Shown: positions 34,023 through 43,141, counted from the first letter of the stretch. The stretch is DNA of 45,147 nucleotides from UKL13-2 sp043744255 (GCA_043744255.1 JAYTVA010000131.1:1-45147), one strand, 5' to 3'. Numbers and translations: made by a program. Notes: generated by a model from the sequence alone, not told the origin.

Positions 34023-34643
34023 TTATTGCAACTGCGCAAACTGGGCTTCGAGGGTCTCGATCTGCGCAAAACCATTCGCAATCAAATGTAGCTCGTTGCC
34101 GCGCGCGGCACACAGCGCCGGGAAGCCACGAACGCCAACTGATTGCGCGAGCGCAAAATCATTGCGCGTTACGTCACGCATCTTTTGCGATTCCAATGCG
34201 ACCAGAAACGCTACGCGATCCATACCTTGCTGCGCCGCAATATCGGCCAACACGTTCGTCTGCGTGACATCGCGAGCATCGCGATAAAACGCTGCTTGCA
34301 CAGCGTGCATCAGGCCCAGCACATCACCATGCTCCATCTCGCGTGCAGTGACCACGGTGCGACAAGCGGGCTCGGTGTCATAGATGAAGCCCGGCTTCAT
34401 CAGCACGGCGTCGTTGAACGGTTGCGCACTGGCGGCTTCAACGTGATGCCAGTGGCCACGAATATCAGCGCGCTGTTTATCGCCCAGCGGCTCAGTGGTA
34501 AATGGCCGCAAGCCGCCCATGACGAGAGCCACGGGCAGCGCCGCATGATTGGCGGCAAACGTTGACATGGCAGGGCCAAAGCCGTAGCACCATGAGCACA
34601 TGGGGTCAGCAAAGTAGATGAGTTTGTCGAAGTTTGTGTGCAT
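34023..34643 (-). CDS. DsbA-family thioredoxin-fold protein (FrnE/HCCA-isomerase-like)
   Basis: A 206-residue cytoplasmic protein with a CSWC active-site motif (Cys16, Cys19) in YFADPMCSWCYGFGPAM and the cis-Pro loop VGVRGFPAL. The helical insertion between them is that of the DsbA/2-hydroxychromene-2-carboxylate isomerase superfamily. No signal peptide is present, so it resembles cytosolic FrnE-type oxidoreductases rather than true DsbA. It begins 2 nt after the stop codon of the M20 gene, so the two are translationally linked; the metalloprotease gene follows. Confidence 0.85.
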   Translation of the reverse strand: MHTNFDKLIYFADPMCSWCYGFGPAMSTFAANHAALPVALVMGGLRPFTTEPLGDKQRADIRGHWHHVEAASAQPFNDAVLMKPGFIYDTEPACRTVVTAREMEHGDVLGLMHAVQAAFYRDARDVTQTNVLADIAAQQGMDRVAFLVALESQKMRDVTRNDFALAQSVGVRGFPALCAARGNELHLIANGFAQIETLEAQFAQLQ

Positions 34644-34645
34644 GC

Positions 34646-36046
34646 TTAGGCGCCCACAGTTTCGCGCAACAAGCGGCGAGACTCGCCCAAATCCGAAAAT
34701 AGTCCTGCCATAATTTGTAAGCCCTCGCGCGCAATCGAGGCCAGCATGTGTTCATTCGGTGCATGTTGCGAACACGCGGAGTACGAATGCGGAATCCAGA
34801 CCGTGGGCAGACCGAGCGTCTCCGAAAAAACTTCATTGGGAAGTGAGCCGCCGAGGTTGGGCAGAATCGCTGGTTTCTTGCCGGTGGTGCGGGTAATGCT
34901 GTCCACCGCGAAGCGTACCCACGGCGAATCTGGATCGAGCCGCGTTGCGTTCATCGCCTCCTCACGCGCGGGCGTGACGGTGATAAGCGTAAAACCTTCG
35001 CGTTGCAAATGGCGTTGTAGCGCGGGCACGATATCCTTGGGATCGACGCCGACCACGAAGCGCAACTGGCAACGCGCCCACGCCTTTGGTGCAATCGCGT
35101 TGACCGGGTTTTCGGGATTGCCGGTTTTCATGGCGAGCACGGCAAAACTCGACCACGCAAACACACGCTCAGCAGGCGACAAATTTGGCTCGCCCCACCA
35201 CGCGTCAATATCCGGCGCATCGTCGCCGCCAGCAGGGTCGCAGTCTTGCAGCGCCTCACGCACTGATGATGGAATTTCTTTCGGGCACCATTCAGCGATG
35301 CGAATTGCACCACGCACATCAGTGATTGAGGCAATCGCATGCGCGAGCATGATGCCAGGGTCAGCGAGCAGCCCGCCCCAATTACCGGAATGATGCGCGC
35401 CCTGCCGCAAATCGAGTCCCAGATCAAAACTCATGGTGCCGCGCGAACCAAGAAAAATGGTTGGGCGATGTGGCGACAAACGCGGGCCATCAGAGGCGAT
35501 AAAGACATCCGCTTGCAATTGCGCTTTGTGTGCCGCGCAAAAAGCGTTGAGCCCCGGCGAGCCCACTTCTTCACCCGTCTCGAACAAGAGCTTGATGTTG
35601 AAACCGAGCTTGCCCTTGGTGTCGATGACCGATTTCAGCGCGCCAATGTTGATGGTGTGCTGCCCCTTGTTGTCAGCGGTGCCACGTCCGTAAATTCGGT
35701 CTTGCTCAACCGTGACTTGCCACGGGTTCAGACCTTCGCGCCATTGTGATTCGAGCCCGCGAATGACGTCGCCATGGCCGTAGGAAAGTACCGTCGGCAA
35801 TGTCGCGTCTTCGATACGCGTGGCGATCAAAAACGGGCCGCCTTTCGGATTATCGAAAATTTCGCACGCGAAGCCGAGGGATTGCAATGACGGCGTCAGC
35901 TCGCTGGCGAGATACGCGTTGAGTGCGGCCGCGCGATCTGGGTTTTGGCTCTCGGTGGGGATGGCGACGCGACGGCTAAGATCGCGGATGAAGCTGCCGG
36001 AATCGAAATATTTTTCAGCGGCGTGGATGGATGATTGGCGGGGCAT
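34646..36046 (-). CDS. M20-family metallopeptidase/amidohydrolase
   Basis: A 466-residue protein of peptidase family M20 (dipeptidase group). Metal and catalytic motifs are visible: LSYGHGDVI (H-x-D), YGRGTADNKGQH (bridging Asp), LLFETGEEVGSPG (Glu pair), GAHHSGNWGG in the dimerisation domain, and PHSYSACSQHAPNEHM near the C-terminus (His ligand). It hydrolyses dipeptides or N-acyl amino acids in the cytoplasm; exact substrate cannot be told. GGAA lies upstream of the ATG at 36046. First gene of the run M20, DsbA-like, metzincin-like. Confidence 0.9.
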   Translation of the reverse strand: MPRQSSIHAAEKYFDSGSFIRDLSRRVAIPTESQNPDRAAALNAYLASELTPSLQSLGFACEIFDNPKGGPFLIATRIEDATLPTVLSYGHGDVIRGLESQWREGLNPWQVTVEQDRIYGRGTADNKGQHTINIGALKSVIDTKGKLGFNIKLLFETGEEVGSPGLNAFCAAHKAQLQADVFIASDGPRLSPHRPTIFLGSRGTMSFDLGLDLRQGAHHSGNWGGLLADPGIMLAHAIASITDVRGAIRIAEWCPKEIPSSVREALQDCDPAGGDDAPDIDAWWGEPNLSPAERVFAWSSFAVLAMKTGNPENPVNAIAPKAWARCQLRFVVGVDPKDIVPALQRHLQREGFTLITVTPAREEAMNATRLDPDSPWVRFAVDSITRTTGKKPAILPNLGGSLPNEVFSETLGLPTVWIPHSYSACSQHAPNEHMLASIAREGLQIMAGLFSDLGESRRLLRETVGA

Positions 36047-36147
36047 TTTCTATTCCAAGGCGGTTTGGAGTGCGCGGTTTGATGCACGATTCTGGCTTCA
36101 TCATACGATGTTTGCGGCTGCCTTGGCCGACACGCGTTCGCTTCAAT

Positions 36148-37338
36148 TCAACGCGACCGCTTCGCCAACCAACTTCGCATCCGCTCGTAAACCACGTCGC
36201 TACTCAGCAGCGCAAAATGATCCACACCATAACAAACGTACTGCCGCGACGCGGGAATCTTCAGAGTCAGCGCGGCATCTTTGTGCACACCCAACGCGCT
36301 ATTCACCGGCACTAAACCATCACTTGATCGCCGTTTTCCCGGCTTGATTTGCTTGGTCGCCGCGATGGCAAAACACTTCACACCCGTCGGCAGCGCTACC
36401 ATCGTTGCCGCGTCGCCATCGCTGATCTTGCCGTGCCGCAAATCTTTGATCCCGGCACTACGAGTATAACCAAGACGCCCGAACGGCGCGGTGTATGGGC
36501 TGATGTCGAGTAACACATCCAGCCAATTTCCGGCGCGCTCGAGCGGCGCACCGTGGTGCGGCGACCCAAGAAAAATCATCGCCTTCAAGTGCGGCAACCA
36601 CGAATGCTGTGATTGCTGCGCGTAGTGACAGGCACTGCGCGCCACCAAGCCACCCATGCTGTGACCGACGATGACCAATTCGCTGAAGGGTCGCGCTCGC
36701 AATAGTTCCTCCAACCGGTCCGCGAATTCGCGGCCATTGGTGGCGATGTGACGACCACTGTTGTAGTACAAATAAATCGGCGTATGGCCGAGGTCGCCCG
36801 CCAATGCAGCACCGTGATCGTGTCCGTCACGCTGCCATTGCAGATCATTCATGCATAGGCCGTGTACAAGTACGAGGAGTTTGTCGGTCGAGGACAGAGG
36901 ATCCTTCGCCAGCGGCGCGCCACGCTGACGAAATTGCATCGGAATCGCAAGTGGATTGTTAGTGGCATCAAGATAATCACCGAGCACGCCGTTGAGTGCC
37001 GCTAACACCGCGTCGCGCTGGGGGATGGGGCGCGCGCTGTTTATCAGCGGTGCCAGTTGCCCCAACGCAGCATCAATTCCCACGCCAATCGCACGCGTCA
37101 CACCACGCACGCTGCGATAGACGAAGCCAGTGACACCGCCGGTCTTTCCCGCTGCAGAATCGCCAACGAGTGGCGAGACGCGCGCGATGTTGAGATGCAT
37201 GGATTCAACGATGTCGGTCACACCCGTCACTGCGTCGATGAGCAAGCGGCTGGCACCACGAATGTCGCTGGTAGTTTTGATCTCTGGAAGGTCCGGTGGG
37301 CGACGCGTGGTCTTGCGAATCATTTGGACATCTCGCAT
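36148..37338 (-). CDS. Alpha/beta hydrolase, lipase-like (PGAP1/DUF676 type)
   Basis: A 396-residue protein. The first ~110 residues form a helical extension. The hydrolase core follows: LLVLVHGLCMN (His159-Gly160, oxyanion region), LVIVGHSMGGLVARSACHYA (nucleophile Ser227), Asp340 in SSDGLVPVNSA, and His374 in GVDHFALLSS, a complete Ser-Asp-His triad. The pattern around the elbow and FLGSPHHGAPLER is that of PGAP1-like/triacylglycerol-lipase-type enzymes. No signal peptide. The start is uncertain: 37338 or the in-frame ATG at 37323; neither has a strong ribosome site. Ester substrate unknown. Confidence 0.85.
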   Translation of the reverse strand: MRDVQMIRKTTRRPPDLPEIKTTSDIRGASRLLIDAVTGVTDIVESMHLNIARVSPLVGDSAAGKTGGVTGFVYRSVRGVTRAIGVGIDAALGQLAPLINSARPIPQRDAVLAALNGVLGDYLDATNNPLAIPMQFRQRGAPLAKDPLSSTDKLLVLVHGLCMNDLQWQRDGHDHGAALAGDLGHTPIYLYYNSGRHIATNGREFADRLEELLRARPFSELVIVGHSMGGLVARSACHYAQQSQHSWLPHLKAMIFLGSPHHGAPLERAGNWLDVLLDISPYTAPFGRLGYTRSAGIKDLRHGKISDGDAATMVALPTGVKCFAIAATKQIKPGKRRSSDGLVPVNSALGVHKDAALTLKIPASRQYVCYGVDHFALLSSDVVYERMRSWLAKRSR

Positions 37339-37483
37339 TTAGGTGGGCGCGGGTGCATCTTCGCGAACTCAAAGCCGGTGCCAATACCGACCTACTGCGT
37401 CGCGACAATCCAAGAGAACGTTGGCGACATCCAGCGCATCGAGTGAGTGCCCGCAGCAGGATCCGCCAAAAAATCAGCTTTCG

Positions 37484-39016
37484 CTATGCCCGCGCCAACG
37501 CCGGGTTTTTCTTGAAGTAGCCGCGAACACCATCGGCAATCGCCTCGGCGAGTTTTTCCTGATATTGCGCGTTGCGCAGCTTGCGCTCTTCTTCGTGGTT
37601 CGAGATGAACGCGGTCTCAATCAAAATGGAGGGGATGTCCGGCGCTTTCAACACCGCGAAACCCGCCTGCTCAACATGCGATTTATGCAAGCGATTGATG
37701 CCGCCCATTTCGGCGAGTACCAGCTTGCCGACTTTCAAACTGTCGTTAATCTGCGCGGTCTGCGAAAGGTCTAACAGCGTGCGCGCAAGATGCGTATCGC
37801 GCGAATTTAGGTTCACGCCACCGATTAAGTCAGCGCTGTTTTCTTTGTTGGCGAGCCATCGTGCCGCCGTTGACGTGGCACCGCGCTCAGAAAGCGCGAA
37901 CACACTAGAGCCATTCGCTTGCGATTGCACGAACGCATCGGCATGAATGCTGACGAACAGATCGGCTTTGAGACGGCGTGCGCGCTGTACGCGCATATCG
38001 AGCGGCACAAAATAATCAGCATCACGGGTGAGTGCGACGCGGTAACGCGAATCGTCGTCGAGCGTGTCTTTGAGTTTGCGCGCGATGGTGAGCACTACAT
38101 CTTTTTCGCGCGTGCCGCGAGGGCCGATGGCACCAGGGTCTTCGCCGCCGTGACCGGGATCGAGGACAACCATATAAGGGCGCGGTTTCTTCGACGTGTG
38201 CACAGCGGGGGCAGCGGGGGAAGCGGGCCTCACGGGCGCTTTTTCAGGCGCAGCAGGCAGCTCCGGTGGCACGGGAGCCGCACCATTTTCTTTGCCGGCG
38301 AGCGCCACCTCTTCGTTGAGCAACGCCATCAACGGATCGACCGGAATCAGTGGATAAATGTCGAGCATCAAACGATGGCCGAATTCACCGGCGGGTGCCA
38401 CTGCAAACACTTGCGGTTTCACTTCGACTTTGAGATCGAGTACGACGCGAATCACGTTGGGGCGATTGACGCCGACGCGCACGGACTGAATAAATGGATC
38501 GTCGCTGCCGACCTTCGTGGCGAGGTCTTTCAACGACGGCCCCAGGTCGACATTTTCGATGTCGATGACGAGGCGCTCGGGATTCTTAACAAAAAATTGC
38601 TGGTACTTGAGTAACGCCGCTGATTCAAACGTGACGCGTGTGTATTCCTTGGCCGGCCACACGCGCGTCGATTTAACGACCGTGGCGGCATAGGCAGGAG
38701 TGGCGAGCAGTGGCGAAAAAATCAGCGGCAACGATAGAAAGCCGCGACGCGAAAGTGCGGTGTTGGCATGCGCAACTTCGACGCGATGAATCGCGTTGTC
38801 TATGCGCGATGTATCTGCGTCTGAATCTGCCTCTGCATCAGCGTCTGACCGCGTGGCGAATGCGGTTTCAATTTCGCTTGCCGCGTGTTTTGTGGCGTCA
38901 CAATCAGCGTCAGTTCCAAGTCCGCAGAGGGCAGTAGTCCCTCGGCCTTTTCCGGCCACTCCACGAGGCAAATGTTGGCCGCGCTGAACAAGTCGCGAAA
39001 TCCGGCTTCGTGCCAT
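37484..39016 (-). CDS. amiC: N-acetylmuramoyl-L-alanine amidase AmiC
   Basis: Cleaves the amide bond between muramic acid and the stem peptide during cell separation. A Tat-type signal LSRRGFLSLPLIFSPLLATP (Arg90-Arg91) is followed by an AMIN domain (about 112-225), a Pro/Ala linker, and an Amidase_3 domain (about 282-505) with His289 in VLDPGHGGED, Glu304, His358 in SIHAD and Glu in ILIETAFISN. The start is problematic: the only canonical in-frame starts before the signal are ATG 39016 and GTG 38959 (and a TTG at 38971), all inside tsaE, giving 89 or 70 residues before the twin Arg. The extension encodes the low-complexity run DADAEADSDAD over a short GCAGAT-like repeat. The catalytic domain is unmistakable; the N-terminus is not settled. 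Confidence 0.9.
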   Translation of the reverse strand: MARSRISRLVQRGQHLPRGVAGKGRGTTALCGLGTDADCDATKHAASEIETAFATRSDADAEADSDADTSRIDNAIHRVEVAHANTALSRRGFLSLPLIFSPLLATPAYAATVVKSTRVWPAKEYTRVTFESAALLKYQQFFVKNPERLVIDIENVDLGPSLKDLATKVGSDDPFIQSVRVGVNRPNVIRVVLDLKVEVKPQVFAVAPAGEFGHRLMLDIYPLIPVDPLMALLNEEVALAGKENGAAPVPPELPAAPEKAPVRPASPAAPAVHTSKKPRPYMVVLDPGHGGEDPGAIGPRGTREKDVVLTIARKLKDTLDDDSRYRVALTRDADYFVPLDMRVQRARRLKADLFVSIHADAFVQSQANGSSVFALSERGATSTAARWLANKENSADLIGGVNLNSRDTHLARTLLDLSQTAQINDSLKVGKLVLAEMGGINRLHKSHVEQAGFAVLKAPDIPSILIETAFISNHEEERKLRNAQYQEKLAEAIADGVRGYFKKNPALARA

Positions 39017-39291
39017 TCTTGTGGGTCGCGAAAGCGATAAAAATCAAAGTGATACAAGTTTAACGTAGAAATTACATAAAGTTCAACCAAGGCGTAGGTT
39101 GGGCTTTTTACCCGGCCCTCCCAACCAAGTGCACGCAGTAGCCCGCGCGTGAGCGTGGTCTTGCCGGCACCGAGGTCCCCGGCGAGATAAATCACATCAC
39201 CCGGCGCGAGCTTGGCGGCGAGCGATGCGCCCAGCACCATGGTCGCGGCCTCGTCGGGCAAATCAATCATCAGACTTTCAGCAACGCTCAT
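38800..39291 (-). CDS. tsaE: tRNA threonylcarbamoyladenosine biosynthesis ATPase TsaE
   Basis: A 163-residue cytoplasmic P-loop ATPase that works with TsaB and TsaD to make t6A in tRNAs reading ANN codons. The Walker A motif is GDLGAGKTTLTRGLL. KSPTYALVELY and LYHFDFYRFRDPQEW follow, and LVEWPEKAEGLLP is the family's C-terminal signature. The length fits the family. The C-terminal tail (LMQRQIQTQIHRA) is unusual and lies in the same repeat that forms the amiC N-terminal extension. It is divergent from queG, with only 16 bp between the start codons. Confidence 0.95.
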   Translation of the reverse strand: MSVAESLMIDLPDEAATMVLGASLAAKLAPGDVIYLAGDLGAGKTTLTRGLLRALGWEGRVKSPTYALVELYVISTLNLYHFDFYRFRDPQEWHEAGFRDLFSAANICLVEWPEKAEGLLPSADLELTLIVTPQNTRQAKLKPHSPRGQTLMQRQIQTQIHRA

Positions 39292-39307
39292 CCGCTACAC
39301 TCAAGTT

Positions 39308-40390
39308 ATGCAAACCGAAAAACTCACCGCCGATTTTGCCGCACTCGCGCGCGACCTGAAATCGTGGGGACGTGAATTGGGTTTTGATGAAATCGGCATT
39401 AGCGATACCAATCTCACGTTAGAAGAAAACTATCTCGCGCAGTGGTTGCAAAAAGGTCACCACGGCGAGATGGATTATATGGCGCGGCATGGTGTGACCC
39501 GCGCGCGGCCTGCGGAACTGGTACCAAGCACGCTGCGAGTCATTTCGGTACGGATGAATTATGTGGCACCAGATGCGAAGGAAAGCTGGAGCGTACTCGA
39601 GGATGCTGACGCCGCGTTCATTTCGCGCTACACGCTGGGTCGCGATTATCACAAGGTGATGCGCGGCAAATTGCAAAAACTCGCGGATCGTATTCACGCA
39701 TCTATCGGCGCATTTTCGTATCGCGTGTTCACGGATTCTGCCCCCGTCATGGAAGTGGCACTCGCGCGCAAAGCCGGGCTCGGCTGGCGGGGCAAGCACA
39801 CGCTCTTGCTGTCGCGCGAGGCGGGCTCGATGTTTTTCTTGGGCGAAATTTATACCGACTTACCGTTACCAATTGATAGCGAGACCACCGAGCACTGCGG
39901 CACTTGCACCAAGTGCATCGACATCTGCCCCACACAAGCCATCATCGCACCGTACCAACTCGATGCGCGCCGCTGCATTTCGTATCTCACGATCGAGCAC
40001 AAGGGCGAAATTCCGATTGAGTTTCGCCGCGCGATGGGGAACCGCATTTACGGCTGTGATGATTGTCAGCTGGTGTGCCCGTGGAATAAATACGCCAAGC
40101 TCACTAGCGAAATTGATTTCCATATTCGCCATCAACTTGATGATGTGACGTTACTCGATTTATTCGCATGGTCTGAGGACAACTTCATGGAACGCCTTGC
40201 TGGGAGCGCGATTCGGCGGATTGGCTATCCGCAATGGCTACGCAATCTCGCGGTGGCGCTCGGCAATTCACTGGCGAAAGTGCAACAAGATGTAACCGTG
40301 AAAACCACGATTCGTCAGGCGCTGGCGGCAAAGCGACCAACGGTCAGCGCGATGGTGCAACGCCATATCGATTGGGCCTTGGCGCAGTAA
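39308..40390 (+). CDS. queG: Epoxyqueuosine reductase QueG
   Basis: A 360-residue iron-sulfur and cobalamin-dependent enzyme that reduces epoxyqueuosine to queuosine in tRNA. Two ferredoxin-type 4Fe-4S motifs are seen: HCGTCTKCIDICPTQAI and YGCDDCQLVCPWNK. The N-terminal GFDEIGISD and EVALARKAGLGWRGKHTLLL segments match the family, and the C-terminal HEAT-like helices follow. The start at 39308 gives the usual N-terminus. It is divergent from tsaE, the normal arrangement in many beta- and gammaproteobacteria being queG beside tsaE/amiC. Confidence 0.96.
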   Translation: MQTEKLTADFAALARDLKSWGRELGFDEIGISDTNLTLEENYLAQWLQKGHHGEMDYMARHGVTRARPAELVPSTLRVISVRMNYVAPDAKESWSVLEDADAAFISRYTLGRDYHKVMRGKLQKLADRIHASIGAFSYRVFTDSAPVMEVALARKAGLGWRGKHTLLLSREAGSMFFLGEIYTDLPLPIDSETTEHCGTCTKCIDICPTQAIIAPYQLDARRCISYLTIEHKGEIPIEFRRAMGNRIYGCDDCQLVCPWNKYAKLTSEIDFHIRHQLDDVTLLDLFAWSEDNFMERLAGSAIRRIGYPQWLRNLAVALGNSLAKVQQDVTVKTTIRQALAAKRPTVSAMVQRHIDWALAQ

Positions 40391-40470
40391 AGTGTTTTTG
40401 AACTTGCCCGCTGACGGCGGGTCTACCTCACGTAAACTCGATCCAAACCCCTCAACCTCAGGAGACTCAC

Positions 40471-40767
40471 ATGCAGAAAATTTCAACACTCATCGCAACA
40501 CTCGCACTTGCCGCTGTTGGTACCGTCGCCTTTGCCGGCGAGGGCCACGGTGACAAGCCGCACGGCCAAGGTATGCACAAGATGATGGATTGCAGCAAGA
40601 TGGAAAACGCCGAGCGCAAAGCCGGCTGCGAAGCGCGGCAGAAGGCAATGGAAACGTGCAAAGCCAAGGAAGGCGATGAGCGCAAGCAATGTATGAAGGA
40701 TGCGATGCCCAAGCGCGATGGTCATCATGGCGCGAAGAATCACGAGGAGAAGCACGCGCCGAAGTGA
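40471..40767 (+). CDS. Small secreted Cys/His/Met-rich protein
   Basis: A 98-residue protein with signal peptide (MQKISTLIATLALAAVGTVA, cleavage FA-GEG). The mature part is charged and rich in His (HGDKPHGQGMH and a HHGAKNHEEKH tail) and has four regularly spaced Cys in helical context (MDCSKMENAERKAGCEARQK, METCKAKEGDERKQCMKDAM). This recalls PsiF-like or metal-binding periplasmic proteins, but the family is not certain. CAGGAG precedes the ATG. A strong terminator follows directly. A role in metal or redox stress is speculative. Confidence 0.8.
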   Translation: MQKISTLIATLALAAVGTVAFAGEGHGDKPHGQGMHKMMDCSKMENAERKAGCEARQKAMETCKAKEGDERKQCMKDAMPKRDGHHGAKNHEEKHAPK

Positions 40768-40783
40768 TGGTGTTTTTTTGGAT

Positions 40784-40815
40784 GAAAAAAAGCGGACTGG
40801 TGTCCGCTTTTTTTT
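40784..40815 (+). terminator. Bidirectional Rho-independent terminator
   Basis: A7, stem AGCGGAC/GTCCGCT with loop TGGT, then T8. It closes the small secreted protein gene (stop 18 nt before) and can also work on the minus strand for transcripts coming from htpG, whose stop is 190 nt away. Confidence 0.92.
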
Positions 40816-40855
40816 GCGTCTAGCGTTGGCAAAAACTGTTGTGCGCTACCGCCTT

Positions 40856-40889
40856 AAATCCCCCTCAATCCCCCTTTTTCAAAGGGGGA
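40856..40889. repeat. Dispersed C-rich hairpin repeat
   Basis: AAATCCCCCTCAATC followed by the stem CCCCCTTT/AAAGGGGG (40870-40888) is a sequence type seen many times between genes in proteobacterial genomes. Only one clear copy is in this window. It lies between the convergent small gene and htpG. Confidence 0.6.
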
Positions 40890-41001
40890 AGTAGCGTGCA
40901 CGGATCTCGGCTACGGTTGAGGGACGCATGCGGCATCGTTTTCTTGACACACGACCCTCAGCAAATACTAGGCACCCAACCGTCAACCGACGACCCAAAC
41001 A

Positions 41002-42915
41002 TCACCCCCGCATCTTCAGCATCAACAGATTCAGGCGTTTCACGAATCCTGCTGGATCTTCTAGCTGCCCGCCTTCGGCCAGCATTGACTGCTCAAACAA
41101 CAAGTGGCTCCAGTCACTGAATTCGTCTTCGGCCACGCTGCCTTTGAGTTTTTCAACCATCGGATGCGTGGGATTAATTTCGAGAATCGGTTTTGAGTTG
41201 GGCACTTTTTGCCCGGCCGCTTTCAGCATGCGCTCTAGGTTTCCGGAGAGTTCATGCTCATCGACCACCAAACACGCTGGCGAGTCAGTGAGGCGATGGG
41301 TGACGCGAACTTCTTTGACGCGCTCACCAAGACTTGCTTTGATTTTCTCAATGAGCGGCTTCAAGTCTTCGGCAATTTTTTCGGTTTCTTTTTTCTCCGC
41401 CTCATCTGCGAGCGCACCAAGGTCGAGATCACCCTTGGCGACCGACACGAGTTTCTTGCCTTCGAATTCGGTGAATTGACCGAGCCACCATTCGTCAACC
41501 GACTCCGTTAGCAATAGAACTTCGATACCTTTTTTCTTGAACACTTCCAGATGCGGGCTGTTCTTTGCCGCTGTGAAATTCTCACCGGTAGCGAAATAAA
41601 TTTTTTCCTGACCGTGCTTCATACGCGCGACGTAATCGGCGAACGAGACATCCTGCACGTCGCTATCGTTGTGCGTGGACGCGAAGCGTGCGAGTTTGGC
41701 GATGCGATCTTTGTTCGCAAAGTCCTCGCCAATGCCCTCTTTGAAAACGCGACCGAATGCGTTCCAGAAAGTGGTGAATTTGTCTTTCTGGTTTTCGGCC
41801 AGATCATCGAGCAGACCAAGCACTTTCTTCACGCAGCCATTCTTGATCGACTCGACATCTTTCGATTGCTGCAAAATTTCACGCGAGACATTAAGTGGCA
41901 AGTCGTTCGAATCCACCACCCCTTTGACGAAGCGCAGATAACGCGGCAACAGTTGCTCGGCGTCATCCATGATGAACACGCGGCGCACATACAGCTTCAG
42001 CCCCTGCTTACGCTCGCGATCCCAGAGATCGAACGGTGCTTTGCCGGGCACATACAAAAGCTCGGTGTATTCCTGTTTGCCTTCCACCCGCGCATGTGTC
42101 CACGCCAGCGGCTTTTCCCAATCGTGCGAGACGTGTTTGTAGAATTCTTCGTACTGCTCGTCGGTAACGTCGCTCTTCGCCCGCGTCCACAACGCGCTCG
42201 CACGATTGACGGTTTCGTCTTCGTCGGTCAGTACGTTCGTTTTTTTCTCTTCATCCCAGCTAGATTTTTTCATCACAATCGGCATCTGAATGTGATCGGA
42301 GTATTTGCGGATGATCGATTGCAGCGACCAGTCTTCGAGGTATTCCTTAGCGTCTTCTTTCAAATGCAACGTGACTTCGGTGCCGCGCGTGGATTTTTCT
42401 ATTTTCTCCAGCGTGAATTCGCCATCACCCGCCGACTCCCAGCGCACGGCCTCGGTCGTGCCCGCGCGACGCGTGGTCAGCGTGACTTTGTCAGCGACGA
42501 TGAACGAAGAATAAAATCCCACGCCAAATTGCCCGATCAGGTTCGCGTCTTTTTTCTCGTCGCCAGAGAGTTTCGCAAAAAATTCCTTAGTGCCCGATTT
42601 TGCAATCGTGCCGATGTTGGCGATTACCTCTTCGCGCGACATACCAATGCCGTTGTCGCTGATGGTGACCGTGCCCGCCGTCGCATCGGTCGCGATGCGA
42701 ATCTTCAGATCGGAATCATCGCCAAACAGCGCCGCGTTGGTCACCGCTTCGAAGCGCAATTTGTCGCACGCATCGGACGCGTTAGAAATCAATTCGCGCA
42801 GAAAAATTTCGCGATGGGAGTAGAGCGAGTGAATCATCAAATGCAAGAGCTGTTTGACCTCAGTTTGAAAGCCAAGGGTTTCTTTTTGTGGGGCGCTGGT
42901 ATCGGTGGTGCTCAT
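41002..42915 (-). CDS. htpG: Chaperone HtpG (Hsp90)
   Basis: A 637-residue ATP-dependent chaperone of the usual length. The GHKL ATPase domain shows YSHREIFLRELISNASDACD, TISDNGIGMSREEVIANIGT, and GQFGVGFYSSFIVAD. The middle domain contains RVFIMDDAEQLLPRYLRFVK and VSREILQQSKDVESIK. The C-terminal dimerisation domain contains LVVDEHELSGNLERML and NPTHPMVEKL. Cytoplasmic. GAGGAAAAC precedes the ATG. A near-consensus heat-shock (RpoH) promoter lies about 57 bp upstream. Confidence 0.97.
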   Translation of the reverse strand: MSTTDTSAPQKETLGFQTEVKQLLHLMIHSLYSHREIFLRELISNASDACDKLRFEAVTNAALFGDDSDLKIRIATDATAGTVTISDNGIGMSREEVIANIGTIAKSGTKEFFAKLSGDEKKDANLIGQFGVGFYSSFIVADKVTLTTRRAGTTEAVRWESAGDGEFTLEKIEKSTRGTEVTLHLKEDAKEYLEDWSLQSIIRKYSDHIQMPIVMKKSSWDEEKKTNVLTDEDETVNRASALWTRAKSDVTDEQYEEFYKHVSHDWEKPLAWTHARVEGKQEYTELLYVPGKAPFDLWDRERKQGLKLYVRRVFIMDDAEQLLPRYLRFVKGVVDSNDLPLNVSREILQQSKDVESIKNGCVKKVLGLLDDLAENQKDKFTTFWNAFGRVFKEGIGEDFANKDRIAKLARFASTHNDSDVQDVSFADYVARMKHGQEKIYFATGENFTAAKNSPHLEVFKKKGIEVLLLTESVDEWWLGQFTEFEGKKLVSVAKGDLDLGALADEAEKKETEKIAEDLKPLIEKIKASLGERVKEVRVTHRLTDSPACLVVDEHELSGNLERMLKAAGQKVPNSKPILEINPTHPMVEKLKGSVAEDEFSDWSHLLFEQSMLAEGGQLEDPAGFVKRLNLLMLKMRG

Positions 42916-42971
42916 GTTTTCCTCAGTGAATTGCGTATAAAAATTGGTGATGACGGCTTGACCGTGGGCAA

Positions 42972-42998
42972 GTTGGGGCGGGTTGGCGAAATTTCAAG
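42972..42998 (-). promoter_or_regulatory. RpoH (sigma-32) heat-shock promoter of htpG
   Basis: On the minus strand CTTGAAA (42998-42992), 13 nt of spacer and CCCCAA (42978-42973) match the sigma-32 consensus CTTGAAA-N11-16-CCCCAT. It sits about 57 bp before the htpG ATG, where a heat-shock promoter is expected. Confidence 0.88.
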
Positions 42999-43141
42999 AG
43001 CTATAAGTAAATTTTGAAAACCCTAGTATCGACGGGCATTTTCAGGCATTTTTGGCCGAGACCCGCCTACTCTCGGCATGAAATGCTTAGCGATTAGGCC
43101 GATTGCGAAAGCCGACACCAACCCAACGTAAAATGTCGCGC

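Noticed and set aside
41551..43017. 488-codon open frame opposite htpG
   Set aside because: Antisense shadow of the highly conserved htpG; composition is an Arg/Phe-rich mirror with no family features.
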